Source: Halichondria panicea (Eukaryota > Porifera > Demospongiae > Suberitida > Halichondriidae). Taken from it: a DNA stretch of 64,000 nucleotides. Below, piece by piece: positions 21,615 to 33,242 of the stretch. The translations under genes were made by a program, and so were the position numbers. The stretch's first letter is position 1. Every line of letters starts with the position of its first letter. Below the pieces are notes generated by a model that was not told where the DNA came from, searched no databases, and saw only the letters and a program-made list of their open reading frames with translations. The stretch is taken from contig NC_087377.1 of assembly GCF_963675165.1 (NCBI RefSeq), positions 15,496,198 to 15,560,197 on the forward strand, written 5' to 3'.

Positions 21615-24480
21615 CTAATTAGCACAGAAGAAATCAACAGTTTGAAGTAAAGTAATTGTCTGTCCTCCGGCTACAATGACGTCTCCACTAGGAAGTACTG
21701 AGCATGTGCAGCAGTATCGTGCAGTAGGCAGGTCTCCCACTTTCACCCACCTCCTGGTGTCAGGCTGGTAGAGGTGGATCGATGAACTTGGGTAGAATCT
21801 GTCGTCCGCTCCACCAACGGCTAATAGTGACCTCCCAATACTGAGAGGAGCTGACCACACGAGTGGTACTTCCGGTAAGGTCTGCCAGATAGTGGGTGTG
21901 TCCAGGTTGGAAAGGGCTTTTGCAATGAGTTCATTGAGGTCGACGTGGTGCACTGTCTTGGTTGGCCTCAAAGTGTGATCCATCCCTCCCATTAGGTAGA
22001 GGGTGTTTCCTATGAGAGTCGATGTCAGTTTTGATCGTGGGTTAGGTAGTGACTGAGCAATGTACCATCTTCTTGATGCCACGTCCAACACCTCCACAGA
22101 GGAGAAGATACGTCCTTCATCATCAGTCCCACCAGCTACAATGATGTGGTTGTTGAAGGAGACAGCTGTTGAGGAAGAACGAGCAATGTTCATTGGTGGG
22201 TACGGATGAGTCCATTCCCCTGAACCAAACACTGCAAGTTGATTGGTGCGTTTGTTGTTTCTTAGATCCTTTCCTCCCACCAGCACTAGTTGATTAGCGA
22301 GTGATGTCATAGGGAAATACTTGGCAGTGTACTCTGGTAGTTTGGTCCATTGATCTTGCTCGAGCTTCATCACTTCATACATGTCATGATTGTTGTATGC
22401 ATTACCTCCACCAACATACACCGTGTCACCGATAATAACACTCTGTACAGAGCGACTCGTCTTGATTGGCATGTCTTTTCCTATTCTCCATTTCAGAGTG
22501 AGTGGAGGTCTCAACTCTCTGGGAGGGGGACCCTGAATAATGAATGAGTGTAATTAGGATAGTGTCTATACTAACAAGCGAGTGTTACTTGTAGCAATAA
22601 TAGCAATAACACACTTTCACTTTCTGTATTTTATTAGCTTAAGAGGCGACGCCTATGTCTAATAGAATGTACATCAAGATATACGTATATGTAGCTCAGT
22701 ATATTATTGCATTTTGTCTCACTTGTCGCTGTTGTTGAATGATAGCGTCTCTCCTGACCAGCTCAGCATCTTTGTGCTTAATCTGTTCCCTGTGTGCCTG
22801 TACAGGGGAACGTTGGTGGAATTTTTTACAGACGTGAATATCATTAATAAAAATTCTACAACAGAACGAGAACAAACGATTTCCGCTAACGGAAGTACAT
22901 AATTATAGGCACACTCAAACGGATGTGTAGTTACGGCTTAACACATGAGACAGCATCCATGCATGTTAAGGTACAATACTATTGTTGCTGTGGGAAACTC
23001 ATTATCACACTACATGTACGCACCTTCTTGACTGGTTGAGTGTCCTTTGACTCCTTCTTTGTTGCCTCCACTGGGTCCGAGCTTGTTGTCAGGTAATTAT
23101 CTAAAATCGACACCAACATTAATAGACGGATATGATTTTTTCGTTAGGGTTACAGTTAGCTGAAACGTAAAACACATAATATACTTATCATTGACTCACA
23201 GATGTCCCTGGCAGATGGTCTCCTCCTCATGTCTTCTTGCAAACAACTGTCGATAAGCTTCCTCAACCTGTGTGTGTGAGGGATCTGGGCAACATGGATT
23301 GATCGATCTTCTATAGATTTGATCGTCTTCAGCTTGCAAACAATCTGTACCATAATCGCCCCAAGAGAGAACACATCCAGGCTATTATCGTAATTATCCT
23401 TGTCCAATCGAATAGCTTCGAGAGGTAGATACCCCATACGATGACCAATGGCTGTGAGGGTGTGGCTAAGCATGGAGGCTAAGCATGGAGGGATCATATA
23501 GCCGTGACATGCCAAAGTCGGATATCTTTGCGACAGGCACTGGTCGTGTAAGCTTCAGCAAGACGTTATCGCCACAGAGGTCACGATGAATAATCTGCTT
23601 GCTGTGAATGTAGGCCAGACCACAAGCCATGTCTTTGGAGAGGCTAATTTCACATTTGCTAGTGAGGGACTCTTCATCAAGGCCGGAGAAATAGGATCTC
23701 AGATTGCAATCCATCAGCTCAACAACGAGGATTGTACTCCCTGATTTGGGGTGCTTGGCAGTCGACAAAAACTGAACAACGTTTGGGTGCTGGAATGACT
23801 TGAGAAAATCACTCTCACGATCAATTGCATTGCTAGCTTCTTCGTTTTTGCTGATTGGAATACTTGCCTGCATCTCCATAGCATCGTGAAGCAGCACTTT
23901 GACTGCACATATCTCGCCCCTGTAGCTGCCTTTGAAGACTGCTCCAAATGCACCTTTACCGAGAGGTTCGTCTAAGAAAACAGTCAAATCATCGTTGATC
24001 TTCTGGCGGTTTTGGTCAACTGTAGAACATTGTGTGTGTGTGTGTGTGTGTGTGTGTGAGTGTGTGTGTGTGTGTGTGGGGGGGGGGTGAATATTATAGC
24101 AGCTAACGAACTAAGCATTATGACTGTATGATTCCTGTGATGAACTAGTGCTTACCAACTGACTTCACATCAGTAGGATTGCTTGGACCAGTAGACTGTA
24201 GATGATCTTTCTCGATGGCCCTGGCTATGTGAACTTCACTCACGATGGGACTTGACAAAGCCTCCACCATCTCTTTCCAGCTTTTCCCTCCTTCATTAAG
24301 CCATCTAATCAAACCCTCACGATAGCAGTCATCAGGATTGTTGCTCCATTCTTTCCCGATGCTGTGGATTGTAGCCTGGGGTATGTCAAGAATAAGCAAG
24401 ATGTTTCGCCACTTGATTCGAGCATCAAACGTGACGAGATACAATCTCTTTAGATCTGCTATTGTGAGATAGTCGGACAT
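21615..24480 (-). pseudogene. Death-kinase-kelch gene, copy 3 (13-bp frameshift in kinase)
   Basis: Exons: Death 24480-24156, kinase 24019-23200 (820 nt instead of 807), linker 23100-23024, charged helix 22797-22723, kelch 22532-21615. The kinase is normal up to DFGMSRLYDPSMLS, with LGKGAFGAVF, CAVK and HRDLCGDN in place. The 13 bases CTAAGCATGGAGG (plus-strand sense) are then present twice in direct succession (23466-23491), shifting the frame and cutting off the C-lobe. The two halves are otherwise open, and the kelch exon is intact with its own set of blade residues. The Death domain pairs with that of copy 7. TG repeats fill the first intron. It is either a recent pseudogene or a truncated N-terminal product. 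Confidence 0.8.
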
Positions 24481-24844
24481 CTTCCCTGTAGAATAATTAT
24501 GGTTATCAGAGTTATGTGATAAAATAATATTTGGTGTGTGCAAACTAAATCATGTACATACAGTAAAAACAGTACTGTCTGCACTTACTGATAATAATCC
24601 AGAGGCTACAGTGCTAGTAGTGCAGTCAGTGCAGTATCTTCCACTCACAGTGCAGTGTAACAGTTTAGTTTGACAGTTGTACAATTACAAGACATGCCAT
24701 TTTTCCTCTGCAGAGCAAACAATATCTGGTCAGGTGATAAACCACATGGATTCAGTCAGTAAAAAACATCGGCCGTAATCGGATCGCTGGCTATACCTTA
24801 AAGCTCTGAGCAAGTGTTTGTCTGTATTGGTGGAGGCTGAAGAC
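24481..24844. promoter_or_regulatory. Divergent promoter, unit 4 (E-boxes altered)
   Basis: Same position and partly the same sequence as the other divergent promoters. The two CACGTG sites have become CAGGTG (24731-24736) and CACATG (24743-24748), and the spacer between them is shortened. The minus gene it serves is the frameshifted copy 3. Confidence 0.4.
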
Positions 24845-25626
24845 ATGAGTCCATGGACAGGGACTACTGAGGAACCTTCATCAAGAACAAGGTACATGTT
24901 AATATTAATGTGTAGTTAACTTTGGCCTTGTGCATGATACCTACCCAGGTAACACACACACACAGTTCCAAGTAACATATAAAAACTAGCACTTAAAAAC
25001 AAGGTCTCCTAGGACGTTTTGTTTTCGTTCGCTTTCGTATTGGTTAGAATTTGCATGATGGTAACTACCTCCCAAATAACGAACACACACACTCACACAC
25101 ACACACACACACACTTGTTGTTCCCGCCCACTCACGCAGGAGATCCACACGCTCACTAGCGATGATGGTTTGCCCTCTGACATGACCTCTGAGGATGGCT
25201 CCACCCTCAACGCTATAGGCCACGCCCTCATCCAGATGCAGCAAGGTGGACAGACCACCCCCTCATCTCAGTTTCTCATCACTAGGAGCACCTCATCTGG
25301 TTCAGAGTCTGGCCAAAATGGTGAGTAATGGAGGCCAAATTTATCAGTGTGACGATTCCCAAGTGCTTGTACGTACTAATTACATGTAGAACCATGAGTA
25401 TTATTGCTAATGTTCGAGGTTTCTTGGAAGTGGTGTTGGAAAAAGTTATAAATAATAGTCAGTTTTTACTATGTTGTTGTGTGTGTTCAGGTCCTCTGTA
25501 TGTGATGATCCCACCATCCAGTAGTGCTGAGATACTGCATGCAATGGGTCGACCTATAGCACCCAAGATGAGCGGGATATCAACTATGAATTATCACACG
25601 GCCGACCCCATCGTTCAAATGCAGTT
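24845..25626 (+). pseudogene. USF-like N-terminal exons, unit 4 (longest copy)
   Basis: Exons: 24845-24891 (MSPWTGTTEEPSSRT), 25140-25320 (TLTSDDGLPSDMTSEDGST, TPSSQFLITRSTSSGSESG) and 25491-25626 (GPLYVMIPPSSSAEILHAM, GRPIAPKM). The last two join in phase (N-G-P). The final exon resembles the stretch upstream of the bHLH in USF1/2, where a Y/FVMM-P-x-x-V/I-L core is followed by R-x-IAP. That resemblance is from memory and moderate. The bHLH-zipper exons are not found: the reading ends where a transposon-rich insert starts 20 bases on. Without them it cannot bind DNA. Confidence 0.45.
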
Positions 25627-25647
25627 GTGAGTACACAGTTCATGTGA

Positions 25648-25830
25648 TTGTTTATATTGTGTTACTAGGACAGTGTTATGTTGCTATGCCCTCGGGATAT
25701 AAACTAGTTATAACACGCGCACTCGGGCTGCATGGCATATATTGCACTCAGCCCTCGGGGCTGGCGCCCTCGTGCTTCAGTGCAATATATTCCATACATC
25801 CCTTGTGCCCGTGTTATAACTATAACATAG
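25648..25830 (+). mobile_element. Palindromic repeat, left copy of an inverted pair
   Basis: About 180 bases with internal dyad (TTGCTATG and CATAGCAA-like ends; TGCAATATAT twice in opposite orientation). A near-identical copy lies in reverse complement at 29781-29961. The pair bounds a block absent from the other units. It could be the ends of one compound element or two independent MITEs. Confidence 0.65.
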
Positions 25831-25999
25831 CAATTATAATTATACTCAACAAAGTATATCAGCAATATTATACTGGACTGGATGTGATACGGGATTAATA
25901 ATTATAGTATATACAAGTTCCAGCTAGTGTATATATACATGCAGTAATATTATTTTATAGCACATCATGCATACGACTATTCAGTATAATGGTGTATAA

Positions 26000-26190
26000 T
26001 TATTTCACCATTTTGAACTTTGCAGTGCTTCAAAAAACTCCTGAGATCTGTTGGTACTGGTGGTACCTGTGACTCCAAATACTGGCAGTGATCCTGACAA
26101 AAAGCTTTTCCAGGCATTGGCGGATAGGTGCACACATCTGGCATAGATATTGATGGAATTCGGTCCACAACATACTGTGAACGATGACAA
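26000..26190 (-). pseudogene. Cysteine-cluster fragment, possibly KDZ-type transposase
   Basis: The minus strand reads ISMPDVCTYPPMPGKAFCQ, then DHCQYLE and DLRSFLKHCKV. The short C-x(12)-C-x(3)-C spacing and proline-rich setting resemble the cysteine-rich leader of KDZ (Kyakuja-Dileera-Zisupton) elements. That is my recollection of the family and is uncertain. No catalytic core is present in the window. Confidence 0.3.
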
Positions 26191-26260
26191 TAATAATAAT
26201 ACTGAATGTATGCTGCAGGACTTGGATGATAATTTTTGTGCATTTACCTTCAGTCTTAGC

Positions 26261-27333
26261 CTCGATCCCAGGCCGAGTTTTCGCTTTTATAACGGTTAGG
26301 CGAACAACTGGGCCTGGTACTAGTTGTCTGCGCATGCGTCAAATTTTCATTGTATATTTGTGGTGGGCAAAAATATTTAATAAATCAATAATAGAAATTT
26401 GTACACAGAAAATGCACATACACAAAAGATGCACATAGGGAGCTGCTTCACAAAGGCCTGGGGAGTTGCCAGTTGTGCTGCAGCACAATTACAGTGACCC
26501 AGGGCAACTTCAGGATGAATGAATGCCTTCAAATTACGTTTCAAAAAGATTTAGCAGGCTGCTGGACTTCTCTGATTCTAGGCCCCAACTCGTAACTCAT
26601 TGCTTGAGAAAACGTAGATTCTCTTGATGTCTCTGAGCTACCCAGCAACGCTCAAATGAGCAGGTCATACTCCAGTCCTGTGTCTGTGAGTATAGGACAA
26701 TATTAAAAGAAACCAAAGACGGTTAAACCCTTACCTCAAACTGTCCAGTCTCGTCCGTTAGTATAGCCAAGAGGAGCACTGTTGGGATAGCTGGATATTA
26801 GCCATTGCTCCTGTACAGAGAAGTAGACATTTTAAATACGTGTAGATCTATACATATTAAATTTCTCGGTTATAGTGTGATTGTCGACGAGCTGATGATG
26901 GCAGCACCAAGTTCTCTAGCTCACACTCTTCACTTGATCCACCATATTAATGATAAAACTATAGTCTACCTACATTCTTGCCAAACATGAACAAGACTTG
27001 ATAGCATAGCCGGCCATAGGGCCCACACAAAAATATCTGACCTTAACAAGCTTGACAAAGCTTTATACCTCTTCCCTTGTTGTTCAGTCTTCAGAATAAG
27101 CTTCAGAGAAGAGAGAAGCTTCAGCTAAGAGCCATTCCAATCGATTCCAATAATGATAAAATGGGAACTGACTTCTAGTACACAATAGTACACGAATATA
27201 AATGTCACAAAAGTGAACAAGAATATCCATTTGTCAGAATCTGACAAACGACTGACACATGCGCAGACAACTAGTACCAGGCCCAGTTGTTCGCCTAACC
27301 CTTATAAAAGCGAAAACTCGGCCTGGGATCGAG
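26261..27333. mobile_element. TIR element, ~1.07 kb with ~80-bp inverted ends
   Basis: 26261-26341 (CTCGATCCCAGGCCGAGTTT ... GTCTGCGCATGCGTCA) and 27253-27333 are near-perfect reverse complements over about 80 bases. The interior has no transposase frame, so this is a non-autonomous DNA element. It is nested within the larger insert at 25648-29961. Confidence 0.75.
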
Positions 27334-27334
27334 A

Positions 27335-28255
27335 CTACTTCAGTCTGTGCATGCAATGTGGAAAAACAAGTTTCCAAATCCCGTCAGTAACCCACAGAGT
27401 GCCACAACCTATATTATAATGATAATAGCAATGTATATTATTATTATTATTATGAGTAGAAAAACTTTCCTCTTTTCTTGCAAACAGCAGTGCAGTCAGT
27501 TTCACAGTGAGGATATATATACTGCATGAGCGAATTGTTTCAATCATTTCCATTGTTTCCTCTCTGTCACTGTCTCGTTTGAAGGTTAGGGAAAAAGTAG
27601 GATTGGTTGCTAGTACAAGAAACCTAATTTCATTCTCAATCTCTCCATTGTAGAATGCATCTGCTGCAATCTTTTCTGTCATGGCTGAATTAACAAGAAG
27701 TAAAATTAATGCGGATGCAAGCCATGTGTATATAATTGAATTTATATACATTAATATAATTATAATTATACCATAAAACCTTGGTCCTTGTTGAGAGAAT
27801 GAGTGTCATTGTATGTTTCACTAAAACCCTGGAAGGAAACCCATGAGTGGTTCCTGCGGAGTGATAAAACTTGATAGGAGCAAATGATTGCAATGACCGT
27901 TATAATATAATAATACCATATACATATAGCCGAGGGGCTTAATTTTCACTGTTTTTGAGGGCTATATATATATAATATAGCAGTTAGGTGCAAAGATAGA
28001 AAGCGTAACCTGCATGCATGGGAGTGATTCCGGTAAGCATGCAGTCAACCCAAAATTCCGCGCTATATATATATATAGATACAGTGCATTATACATAATG
28101 TACTTACGCAAGGGAGCACTGAAATTCTAGGAGAGGCCGAGTGAAGAAAACGGTGTCATAAACTTCAATTAAATTTTGCTGGCTCTGATAGAATTCAAAC
28201 GAATTCTCTCCGGGTAGAGGATACTCTAGATTCTGACACCCAGTCCAAACTCATT
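27335..28255 (-). other. Insert DNA with a possible lone exon
   Basis: A minus frame around 27683-27530 (MTEKIAADAFYNGEIENEI, TFSLTFKRDSDREETME) has coding-like composition and may be an exon of a captured or transposon gene. No partner exons are seen. The remainder (27750-28255) is AT-rich with TATA runs and nothing I recognise. Confidence 0.25.
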
Positions 28256-28571
28256 GTGAAGCAAACCAGAGCAAAACGGTCAGCAAGAAGGAAGCGTGTA
28301 CGACCACCTACAGATCCCTTGGTACAAGCTGCAAACAAACTTCAAGGGTGTTTAACAATTACAGCCTTGGAGGATGATCACCAGCCAAAGTCAAAAAGAA
28401 AACGCACTAAGATTGACGAGTCAAGGTGCCATGTATGTAAAGAACCATTATTTTATAGATGGTCAAGAAGCCAAGTGGGTGGGGTGTGACTTCTGTCCAA
28501 GGTGGTTTCATAAGAAATGTATAAAAGGGTACGTACTCAAAAGGAAATGGAAATGTTCTTTCAAGCATTGA
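28256..28571 (+). pseudogene. Basic region plus broken PHD-like zinc finger
   Basis: The first frame gives a lysine/arginine-rich segment (QTRAKRSARRKRVRPPTDP) and CHVCKEP. A second frame takes up WVGCDFCPRWFHKKC, the second half of a PHD-type finger. A frameshift near 28440-28460 separates the two halves. PHD-like tails after a basic stretch are common at the C-terminus of pogo/Tigger-type transposases, so a transposase tail is my best guess. No DDE core is present. Confidence 0.5.
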
Positions 28572-28949
28572 CTAATGAAACTTAATAATTCGAAATACGA
28601 CTGACTATATAATTATAATCTGTTTTGGGTTTTAGCATGCGCATGTGCATGCATGCATTATGTTGATTTCAACTCTTTTTTCTGGCAGTAAATCATTTAA
28701 TCACATCATATTATATATTCTCTATTCATGCGATTATCGATTGATCGTATAATGAATATAGCAAAGTCAGTGTATTATTATATACATGTATTGCTAATAA
28801 TAGTATAAAATATAATTTTATCGTCGTGTATCAATAAATAACATGTATATAGGGTGAGGGTTAGGGTTAGTATAATTTATACATGCATGCATAATTATAT
28901 ATACACATGCATGTGTATATATAATTATTTTACTGGTACTTATTTACTT

Positions 28950-29007
28950 ATTTTACTGGTACTTATACGTTATGTGCATGCACATAACGTATAAGTACCA
29001 GTAAAAT
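28950..29007. repeat. Perfect 58-bp palindrome
   Basis: ATTTTACTGGTACTTATACG continues through TTATGTGCATGCACATAA and is followed by its exact reverse complement; there is no spacer. It could extrude a cruciform or be two fused element ends. A partial copy of the left end (TTTTACTGGTACTTATTTAC) precedes it at 28928-28949. Confidence 0.85.
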
Positions 29008-29084
29008 TCTCTTCTTAGTGCATGCATGTCAGTCAGTTGAACAGCTGTATAATATTTTCTTTGCGCTCCTGCATCCAATTAAAC

Positions 29085-29636
29085 CATTGTAAGGAATTTC
29101 TCTTTATGTAAGGAACTTTCAGAACATATACACACATGTGATGCATGCACACCCATGCACATGCATGCATGCATGTATATAATTATACACAATGCGGACA
29201 CTAATATTTTTATTTGTAAGGAATTTCTTCTTATGTAAGGAACTTTCAGGCATACACACATGTGATGCCGCACCCACGTGTGATACACAATGAATAAAAT
29301 TGGACACCATAATTTATTTGTAAGGAATTTCTCCTTATGTAAGGAACTTTCAGGCATACACATGTGATGCACACCCACATGTGATATACAATAAATTGGA
29401 CAGCATAATTTATTTGTAAGGAATTTCTCCTTATGTAAGGAACTTTCAGGCATATACACATGTGATGCACACCCATGCATACATGCATGCACATGTGATA
29501 CACAATACTTGTAAGGAATTTCTCCTTATTGTAAGGAACTTTCAGGACATACACATGCATGCATGCATGCATGCATATACAACGAAATTGCAACTATAAT
29601 GTAAGCAATTTCTCCTTATGTAAGGAACTGTCAGGA

Positions 29637-29660
<24 letters not shown>
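29085..29660. repeat. Minisatellite, six irregular copies
   Basis: The core TGTAAGGAATTTCTCCTTAT followed by GTAAGGAACTTTCAGG recurs at about 29090, 29213, 29319, 29415, 29506 and 29599, separated by CATG/ACAC-rich spacers of varying length. The core is a partial dyad. Several open frames across it are by-products of the repeat. Confidence 0.75.
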
Positions 29661-29669
<9 letters not shown>

Positions 29670-29780
29670 TGTACATGCATATGCACACCCACATGCATGC
29701 ATGCATGTATGTGTGATGCATGTATGCATGTATGCATGTATGCATGTATGTGTGATCGGCACACATATTTGTAAGGGATT

Positions 29781-29961
29781 TATGTTATAGTTATAACACG
29801 GGCACGAGGGATGTATGGAATATATTGCACTGAAGCACGAGGGCGCCAGCCCTGAGGGCTGAGTGCAATATATGCCATGCAGCCCGAGTGCACATGTTAT
29901 AACTAGTTTATATCCCGAGGGCATAGCAACATAACACTGTCCTAGTAACACAATATAAACA
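29781..29961 (-). mobile_element. Palindromic repeat, right copy of an inverted pair
   Basis: Reverse complement of 25648-25830 with a handful of differences, including the outer TTGTTTATATTGTGTTACTA edge. Array sequence resumes about 130-150 bases further on. Confidence 0.65.
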
Positions 29962-30241
29962 GCACAAAAAAAGACAGAGATAACTCTAGACACAGCTCCA
30001 TCTCTTCTCTCTTCTAGACGCCAGTATCTGCAGCGTATAAGATTGGCATGACCGACGAATGGCTTGACACAAAATTTTCTTCTTCTATCTATGATTGCAC
30101 AGACACAATCCATTAACCTCTCATTGGATAGTACTGTCCCTATTCCTGCATGTGTTGTACACTACTGTCTATTTAATTGTAGATTGTGTTATTTATGTTT
30201 ATGTGATCAATTTCCTGAACCAATTTTCCCTCCCCCCACAG

Positions 30242-30451
30242 TCTCGTGCATGGACAAAGATGATGTGTACAGTTTTGGAGTGCTTGCTTGAGAAGTGGTG
30301 AATGCCAGATTTCCTGAAGCTGCTGTATTTCTTGGTCTGCTATCGAGTATGGAAGGTGTATGGCGGGAGCTCCACCCACTCATCACCTCAGGACAGACCC
30401 TCCATGGACACTGTGTTACACCACATCAAACAATTGGACTCTGAGTCTTAG
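30242..30451 (+). pseudogene. Kinase C-lobe fragment, unit 4
   Basis: Same exon as 8296-8505 with the same internal two-frame structure. In addition TGT has become TGA in FGVLAC (30289-30292 region), a second disabling change found only here. Confidence 0.6.
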
Positions 30452-30581
30452 TATTGGTGCATGAGTGTGTTATTATTAATTTGTGTAAAGAGATTTAATA
30501 ATTATTCTTGCAAACAAAGTGGGGGAGGGGCTGCTCAAGATGAGGGGGTGTTGCATATGGGGTCAGAGATCAGAAAGCCAT

Positions 30582-30839
30582 GTGGACTCACTGAAAACTG
30601 TACTAGATATCATGCAAGATGAAGGCAGCCTTGATAGCAGCCACGGTCCTCACACTCGCGTCTGCTCCCTTCATAAAGCCAGCTCTCTGGGGAAGCTGAA
30701 GGTACCGGTGGTTTTACTTCCCTATGTCCTCTCCAGCACTGGAGTCAAGGTCAACTTCACTCTGAGCTCCCCTCAAGGTTGCTTCTTTTGGTCAGTGTAC
30801 CTACTGTGTGTGTGTAGGGGAGGGGGGATACTGGTGTAA
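30582..30839 (+). pseudogene. Unrecognised exon fragment, unit 4
   Basis: Copy of 8641-8904 with the two frames still separate (ASSLGKLKVPVVLLPYV in one, a signal-peptide-like start in the other). Confidence 0.3.
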
Positions 30840-31137
30840 GCTGTGACCCTGAGTTACAGTCAATAGTTAATTAAGCTTGGTGCAAAGATTTAGGCCTGAA
30901 AACAATTTTAACGTGGCTTAATATTGCTCGGTGAATTCCAGCGTCCAATAATTATTATATAATTATAGTGCAATAAAAATAATTAATGATTACGTATAAT
31001 TATTATGCCACACACACACACAGGTTGAGCATTAAACCGGACATAGTATCAGATATCTAACCATGCAGCTAGCATACTTGTAGTGATACATGTGTGTCTC
31101 TCCCCTGCCCTAACCACACCCCCTCACACACGTGCAG

Positions 31138-31352
31138 GTGTTGGCAAGTCCACCCTCCTCCGCTCTATGGCGTGTCATGAGCTGCGTCTACCAGCTGGTG
31201 TGAGTGTACTACACGTGGAGCAAGAGGTCACCGGGGACAACACACTAGCACTGGATAGTGTACTCGAGTGTAACACTGAAAGAGTGCAGCTGCTCGCTAG
31301 AGAGGGAGAGCTACTGCATGGCCTCAGGGGACAAGAACACAGCAGCAGGCTG
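31138..31352 (+). pseudogene. ABCF3: ABCF3-like first exon only, unit 4
   Basis: Walker A end VGKSTLLRSM and HVEQEVTGDNT are intact, and the GTCTGT donor is retained (preceded by CTG instead of CAG). A deletion right after this exon joins its intron directly to the foldback repeat at 31423, removing the second and third ABCF exons kept in units 2, 6 and 7. Confidence 0.7.
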
Positions 31353-31422
31353 GTCTGTGTACCTTGGGGTGGGGGGAGGTGTTTTAAGTACAGTAAAATT
31401 ACAATAATGACCAAATTTGTGA

Positions 31423-31745
31423 TTTTCTGATTTTCTGAAAGCTTAGAAAGAGACCTTTCAAATGGTGTCATCAAAGTTTATATTTGAGAGATAAAAGTAT
31501 TTGCCAATTTGGCCATACCATGAAAAATAGCCCATGGTCCAAGGCGGAAAATTACAAATTAGGGCCCCAACAAAATTTTTGATCGAAACACATCATTTGA
31601 AAGGTCTCTTTCTAAGCTTTCAGAAAATCATAACATTTTTGACATTGGATCAACGGTATTAAAGTTAATGGCTGTTGAAAAATCAGGTTTGTTTTTAGAG
31701 CTATCTTTTAGAGGCCATAACTTGTATTAGGAACGTCCTATTTAA
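31423..31745. repeat. Foldback repeat, unit 4
   Basis: Same inverted arms as at 9951-10300 (AGAAAGAGACCTTTCAAATG and CATTTGAAAGGTCTCTTTCT). Its left edge is the breakpoint of the deletion that removed two ABCF exons. Confidence 0.65.
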
Positions 31746-31865
31746 AAAACTCAAAGACGCATTCTGTAGCTTTGAGAAAGCACTATTGTATACAATTAAA
31801 GTGTCTTAAAACCGCTAATTGCTCGCAGTGCCAAAGCTCACTAATTTGTGTGTCCTATGCTGTAG

Positions 31866-32361
31866 ATGTGGGAACACGGAACCATCGTCGGTTGTGTGCA
31901 GTGTATTATAGTCGTACCCCCGGGTTTGAAGTGTCCATGGACTACTGGACCATGTCATGTAGCTGCTGGAGGTGTCCTTCACCAAAGATGGCAGTAGATA
32001 CTTCCTCAAGGCAGCTAAAGGTGAGGGTTGCATAAGCACAGCTGTGTATGTGTGTTAGGGACTTGTGAAGGAACTACATATGCATTCAGTCCAGTTTGTT
32101 GGGAATTAGTGGCCGTGAAGTTTTTGAAGTGTATGTGTTGAATCCACTGGAAGATTATTTTGTCATAAAATTTATTTCTACAACTACACTTGCTCACTGC
32201 CCACACTTCTGCACTGCTTGTGTTTACCGCCCCCTCCCCTGCACACACACTCCACAGACTCTACCTAGTTCCCGGGCCGTTGTGCAGAGGTGTGTGTATG
32301 TGGGAAGGTGATTAGGAAACTGGGCATGCTCCATCCTGGTGTGTCTGTTGTGCAGCTCTAG
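31866..32361 (+). pseudogene. FARSB: Phenylalanyl-tRNA synthetase beta fragment, unit 4
   Basis: Exons 31866-32020 and 32258-32361. It shares with units 2 and 6 the one-base loss after GFEV and, with all units, the TAG before FPGRCAEV. Disabled. Confidence 0.75.
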
Positions 32362-32696
32362 TGTGTGTGAGACTGGGAGGTGTGTCTGGTGCAGCTGTTC
32401 TCACGGCCTCCTCCAACCAGTACCTGCCCTCCGTACTCTCCAGGGAGAACCTATCTCCTCAGGTTAGTGTGTGTTCATCATGACCTCCTTGACAGTATGT
32501 ACCCATGCCAGGTGTGTGTTTAGGGTCAATACTGCAAGGTCATGTACTGTACATAATTATGTCATGTACATATAATTATAGCCTGGATCCCAGGGTAGGC
32601 CGGTGAACGAGGGTAGTACATATAATCCTTTTGTTTGTAGTTAGGGTGCTTTAGTAACTATTAAAGATCTAACATACTCTTCTTGAGGGGAGGGGT

Positions 32697-32940
32697 AGTT
32701 AACCACATTATTTTAAACAGCCATAACTTTATTACCTTTGATCCAATGTCAAAATTTATATTATTTGCTTAAAGCTTAGAAACAGACTTTCAAATAATGT
32801 GCTTCAATCCAAAATTTCTTTGGTGTAATATTTCGGCCTTGGACCATCAGCTATTATCCTTGGTTGTGTCCAAATTAGTTTTGTAGCTCAATGAACTTTG
32901 ATGGCGACGTTTGAAAGGTATATCTTATATACCATTCGAT
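32697..32940. repeat. Inverted copy of the foldback repeat, unit 4
   Basis: Matches 11262-11475, lying just downstream of the PheRS fragment. Confidence 0.55.
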
Positions 32941-33242
32941 TCCTTGTTAAAAAAACGCATATGCTGTAGAGCTGGTAAGCTCCACATTTTGTGATCTTGT
33001 GTGTGTGCATTGGGTGCATGATGTGAGATCAATTTCAACATGGTATGGAGTGTTGTTAACATGGAGGGTGACATTGTAATGTGTAGTGTAATAACGTGCG
33101 ACCCCCCCACACACACACACACACACCTTTAGGCCTACTATGCTGCTCACTCTAACTGACTCTTACGATTATTCTAGTATTCATAATGTAAGTACGTACA
33201 TATTGTATACCAGTACATGTGTTGTGTGTGGTGTCCCTATAG

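Noticed and set aside
28853-28872. Telomere-like GGGTTAGGGTTAG
   Set aside because: Only about two and a half units; too short to call an interstitial telomere.
29085-29660. CRISPR-like array
   Set aside because: Cores vary, spacers are low-complexity CATG/ACAC, and the genome is eukaryotic.
29079-29766. Several overlapping 60-140 aa frames rich in HTCMPESSLHKE-type repeats
   Set aside because: They follow the minisatellite and CATG runs, not coding constraint.
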